This document shows, piece after piece, positions 15,469-18,541 of a stretch of 18,541 nt of DNA (the stretch's first letter is position 1; each line of letters starts with the position of its first letter). Below the pieces are notes generated by a model, which worked only from the letters and a program-made list of their open reading frames with translations, did not search any database and was not told where the DNA came from. The position numbers and the translations under genes were made by a program. Source of the DNA: Treponema sp. (GTDB lineage: Bacteria > Spirochaetota > Spirochaetia > Treponematales > Breznakiellaceae); assembly GCA_031288575.1 (NCBI GenBank), contig JAITRD010000138.1:1-18541 (forward strand), written 5' to 3'.

Positions 15469-18333
15469 AGCCCCGTCCGGCGGGCCCTTTAACAGGTCTT
15501 CAACCAAATCCGCCGCCTGGCTGAATTCCGACAAAAGCACCAAATCCGAAATCGCGGCGATTGCCTGCCGGGCGGCTTCGTCCCGGGAGGATTCCGTCAG
15601 TTGCCCCAAAAGGGTGTCAACCGCCCGGATATTTTTCGCATCCAGGGCGGCCTTGAGGAGCAGCAGGACCCCCTCGTCGGGGCGGAAAATTTCGCCGGAA
15701 TCCTCCGGGACTAAACCGGCCTGGATCTGTTCTGTCAGGGTTTTAAGGTTTTCGTAAAAACGACCCAGATGCTCCGTAATAAAAGCCATGTCCCCCTGTT
15801 TGCCCGCCGCCTCCAGATTGGCCGCTTCCGCGGAAAGTTCCGCGGCGCCGATGCTGGCGGAAGCGCTCTTGAGGGCGTGGATGCTGGTGATAAACAGGGG
15901 GAGCTGCTCCGCCTCCGGCGGCCTCCGCAAAAGTTCGAACCGGTCCCGGGCGTCCTGGCAATAAACGGCCAGGATTTCCCGGTAGATATCTTCGGAGCCC
16001 CCGGTTCCGGCAATGCCCGCCTCGGTATTTAACCCGGCGATCCGCGGCATCCTGCCGGAATCCGGGTCCCCTTTGCCCGCTAAAACCGGGGCCGCCGGAA
16101 CATTCCCCCGGTCCTCCGCCCGGGCGGGGGGAACATTCGGCCCGGCCCGTTCCATCTCCCCGGACTGGGACGCGTCTAAGCGCTTCCCCCTGGGTATCCA
16201 CCGTTCCAGAATTTCGTGCAATTTGGAAACGTCGATGGGCTTGGCCAAGTAATCGTTCATGTGGTTTTCAAGGAACATTTCCCTCATGCCGGATATGGCG
16301 TTTGCCGTCAGGGCGATAATCGGAATCCGCTGGGGAGGGCCCGGGGGGGCATTCTCCCCGGCGGCGGTTTTGTTCTCCCAGGCGCGGATAGCGGCGGCGG
16401 CCTCTAGCCCGTCCATTTCGGGCATCATGTGATCCATAAATATCAGATCGTACCGGTTCTCCTGCACCAGCCGGATAGCCTCGGCGCCGGAACTGCAGCA
16501 ATCCACCTGGATTTGGTAGGGCAGCAACAGTCCCTGAACCACCTTGAGGTTGGTGGTAATATCGTCAACCACCAGGATCCGGGCTTCCGGGGCGATAAAA
16601 CGGACATCGGGGTTCTTCTTTTCCCGGTTTAAAGGGTTGTCGATAATGCCGTTCAGCACATTGGATATGGAAACCGCGTAGGCGGGCATCAGGATGGCCC
16701 GGACAAATTCCGGAAACTCCCCCGGCGCGGAAAGGAGGACAAAATCAACCTTGCTGTTGTTGTTTTGCGCCGCCGCTTGGGCGGAAAAAATCAGGCCGGG
16801 GGAGGCAAAAACATAGGAATAGCTGCCCGTTTTTAGGAGCCGGACAAAATCTTCCGGGTTATCCGTCAAAACCGCGGGGACCTCCAGATTTTCCAGGCTG
16901 GCCATAACCGAGGAAGCATAGACGGGCCGGTCCTCGTAAAGGATAACCCCCTTGTTTTCCTTGTCCGTTACCGCTGCCAGCTTTTGGCGGGAGCGGATCC
17001 TTTGGGGGATGACCGCGGTAAAAACGCTGCCCTTTCCGTAAACGCTTTGAAAGGTAATATCCCCGCCCATCATGCGGCACAGGTTCCGGGAAATAACCAG
17101 GCCGAGGCCGGTGCCTTCCCGCTGGTTCCGGTGGGTGTCGAACTGCACAAAGGCGGAAAAAAGTTTTGCCTGGTACTCCTCTTTAATGCCGATGCCCGTA
17201 TCGGCAATCTCAAAACGCAGCAGGAGGGTATCCTCCCCGGCGGCGTTTTCCCCGGGCTCTTCCCGGACGGAAAGGGAAATATGCCCGCTGCGGGTATATT
17301 TTACCGCGTTCCCCAAAAGGTTCAAAAGCACCTGCCGGATCCGGGCCTCGTCCCCTTCCAGCCTGTTCGGCAGGGCGCTGTCCACAAAAAGGGTAAAGAA
17401 AAGGGATTTTTCCAGGAGCCGCATCCGGATAATGTTCACCACGTCGTTTATCAGGGAGGACAGGCGGTAGGCCGCCGGGGTAATTTCCATTTTGCCCGAC
17501 TCGATTTTGGAAAAGTCCAAAATATCGTTAATAATGGAAAGCAGGTTGGTTCCCGCCTGTTTGATCCCCTGGGCGTCCTCATAGGCGTCCTTGGGCAGAT
17601 CCTTTCTGAGGATGAGTTCCGCCATGCCGATAATCGCGTTCATCGGGGTACGGATCTCGTGGCTCATATTGGCCAAAAAGATCGCCTTGGCCTGGGAGGC
17701 GGCCTCCGCCCGGCGCCACTCCCTGATATAGACCCTCAGTTGAAATTTTATGACAAAACAAAGCACCACCGCGCAGACCACAAAACCCTGGATCTTATCC
17801 AGGTCCCCGATAAATTCCGAATCAAAGGGGGTAACCCACTCGGGCCGGAAGAGGGACAGAAAATAGCAGGTCACGGCGGAGATGATTAAAACCGTCACCA
17901 GGATAACAAAATCCCATCCGGTAAGGACGAAGGAAACAAAAAGAATCGTCAGGAGATAATAACTGAGCATGCCGCTGGCGGAACCGCCGCCGGTAAAAAA
18001 AATGAGCGGAAAAACTACCAGCCCCAGGAGCAAAAAAACAAAAATAACGCAGGAGCGGTAGTTCCGGTAACGGCGGCCCAGGAAGGTGATGATAATTGCG
18101 ATAAAAAAAACCGCGGCGGAAATGACGCATGAAATTTTGGGGGCCCGAATAGCTATGGAGATCAGGGTCGATCCGGCGCTGATACCTATCAGGCATACAG
18201 AAAAAAAACTAAAGGTCTGATCAGAAAGCGGCGTCTCGCCGGAAAAGGCATCGGCTGAAAAAAAATCCTTTATTCTATCCCGAAAATTCATAATCCAAAT
18301 ATACCATGGAAGGCAAATTTCCAAAAGGTACAT
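15454..18333 (-). CDS. Membrane hybrid histidine kinase with receiver and HPt domains
   Basis: A 959-residue sensor kinase. The N-terminal region has about six TM helices (42-63, 68-86, 95-113, 122-139, 141-161, 182-200) and no large periplasmic domain, so the signal is sensed in or near the membrane. HisKA (about 215-282) has H225 in SHEIRTPMNAIIG. The ATPase domain has GNAVKYT (341-347), DTGIGI (378-383) and GTGLGLVIS (407-415). Residues 461-570 look like a receiver that has lost its acceptor Asp (YVFASPG). The true receiver (about 585-712) has D590-D591, acceptor D634 and K698. After a Pro/Gly-rich linker comes an HPt domain with H819 (IHALKSASASIG). This gives the full relay H225 to D634 to H819. 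The start is uncertain: neither ATG 18333 nor Met-15 (MNFRDRI) has a good ribosome site. Confidence 0.92.
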   Translation of the reverse strand: MYLLEICLPWYIWIMNFRDRIKDFFSADAFSGETPLSDQTFSFFSVCLIGISAGSTLISIAIRAPKISCVISAAVFFIAIIITFLGRRYRNYRSCVIFVFLLLGLVVFPLIFFTGGGSASGMLSYYLLTILFVSFVLTGWDFVILVTVLIISAVTCYFLSLFRPEWVTPFDSEFIGDLDKIQGFVVCAVVLCFVIKFQLRVYIREWRRAEAASQAKAIFLANMSHEIRTPMNAIIGMAELILRKDLPKDAYEDAQGIKQAGTNLLSIINDILDFSKIESGKMEITPAAYRLSSLINDVVNIIRMRLLEKSLFFTLFVDSALPNRLEGDEARIRQVLLNLLGNAVKYTRSGHISLSVREEPGENAAGEDTLLLRFEIADTGIGIKEEYQAKLFSAFVQFDTHRNQREGTGLGLVISRNLCRMMGGDITFQSVYGKGSVFTAVIPQRIRSRQKLAAVTDKENKGVILYEDRPVYASSVMASLENLEVPAVLTDNPEDFVRLLKTGSYSYVFASPGLIFSAQAAAQNNNSKVDFVLLSAPGEFPEFVRAILMPAYAVSISNVLNGIIDNPLNREKKNPDVRFIAPEARILVVDDITTNLKVVQGLLLPYQIQVDCCSSGAEAIRLVQENRYDLIFMDHMMPEMDGLEAAAAIRAWENKTAAGENAPPGPPQRIPIIALTANAISGMREMFLENHMNDYLAKPIDVSKLHEILERWIPRGKRLDASQSGEMERAGPNVPPARAEDRGNVPAAPVLAGKGDPDSGRMPRIAGLNTEAGIAGTGGSEDIYREILAVYCQDARDRFELLRRPPEAEQLPLFITSIHALKSASASIGAAELSAEAANLEAAGKQGDMAFITEHLGRFYENLKTLTEQIQAGLVPEDSGEIFRPDEGVLLLLKAALDAKNIRAVDTLLGQLTESSRDEAARQAIAAISDLVLLSEFSQAADLVEDLLKGPPDGAPSKP

Positions 18334-18425
18334 GAACGGGTTATCAGCAATTTAATATTACAAACGGAATTAACGGCGCTCCCCCTTCTTAACTTGCCGG
18401 CCGCGGCGAGGGTGGATACGAGATA

Positions 18426-18454
18426 TTGAACAAATCCCCCCCAGGGTCTAAAAT
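18426..18454 (+). promoter_or_regulatory. Sigma-70-type promoter of the nifJ-like gene
   Basis: TTGAAC (18426-18431), a 17-base spacer containing a run of seven C, and TAAAAT (18449-18454) form a strong promoter. GAGGA at 18473-18477 is the ribosome site for the ATG at 18484. The rest of the 150-base gap from 18334 holds only a GC-rich stretch near 18400, in which I see no further site. Confidence 0.6.
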
Positions 18455-18483
18455 AGAAGTAACCCTACCAATGAGGAAAAACA

Positions 18484-18541
18484 ATGTCTAATAAAAACAT
18501 GGTTATGATTGACGGTAATAACGCCGCGGCCTATGTGGCCC
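18484..18541 (+). CDS. nifJ: Start of pyruvate:ferredoxin oxidoreductase (truncated by window edge)
   Basis: Only 19 codons are visible. They read MSNKNMVMIDGNNAAAYVA. The segment MIDGN-AAA-VA is the characteristic opening of single-chain PFOR, which oxidises pyruvate to acetyl-CoA and carbon dioxide while reducing ferredoxin. A strong promoter and the GAGGA ribosome site precede it. With so few residues the identity is likely but not proven; a paralogous 2-oxoacid oxidoreductase is possible. It fits the anaerobic lifestyle implied by the flavodiiron protein. Confidence 0.7.
   Translation, partial: MSNKNMVMIDGNNAAAYVA

Noticed and set aside
16984..17889. Forward frame of 301 codons opposite the histidine kinase
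   Set aside because: Shadow of the kinase ATPase and HisKA region; no recognisable protein pattern.

Overview
The window is chromosomal DNA of a spirochaete, most likely an anaerobic Treponema-like organism. The main pointers are a lipoprotein with a spirochaete-style lipobox (LVSC), a 513-residue protein that resembles a family I know only from spirochaetes (DUF5312), a CheY with an N-terminal tail, an oxygen-scavenging flavodiiron protein, and the start of a pyruvate:ferredoxin oxidoreductase gene at the right edge. Genus is an inference. The DNA is moderately GC-rich and densely coded, and I see no phage, transposase, CRISPR array, tRNA or rRNA.

Layout. Bases 1-421 hold no convincing gene but are full of inverted and direct repeats, including a palindrome of about 185 bp. 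A PocR-domain AraC regulator (422-1291, minus) is divergent from a kinase of the N-acetylhexosamine 1-kinase type (1404-2519). The kinase converges on a tRNA-dihydrouridine synthase (2516-3502, minus). Next come an orphan CheY-like regulator (3618-4055) and a flavodiiron protein (4170-5405), then a compact nagA-nagB-secreted NlpC/P60-like hydrolase cluster (5466-8598). On the minus strand lies a CHASE2 protein with a cyclase-like C-terminus that has lost key catalytic residues (8641-11034). It is divergent from a small coiled lipoprotein (11148-11732). A QueG-like iron-sulfur protein (11753-12724, minus) is divergent from the DUF5312-like protein (12782-14323). The last of these converges on a two-gene signalling operon read leftward: a 959-residue hybrid histidine kinase (15454-18333) followed by an HD-GYP response regulator (14292-15413). 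The window ends in the first codons of a probable nifJ gene (18484 onward).

How the genes fit together. Two themes can be supported. The first is amino-sugar use or cell-wall recycling: NahK-like kinase, NagA, NagB, and a secreted Cys/His hydrolase directly coupled to nagB. The second is signalling: a phosphorelay H225 to D634 to H819 in the hybrid kinase, likely ending on D55 of the adjacent HD-GYP protein and so controlling c-di-GMP breakdown. The CheY and the CHASE2 pseudo-cyclase are further signalling proteins. FprA and PFOR fit an oxygen-sensitive anaerobic fermenter or acetogen.

I see no clear previously undescribed multi-gene system. The best leads are the degenerate CHASE2 cyclase, the atypical QueG-like protein, the repeat cluster at the left edge, and the nag-linked NlpC/P60-like hydrolase.
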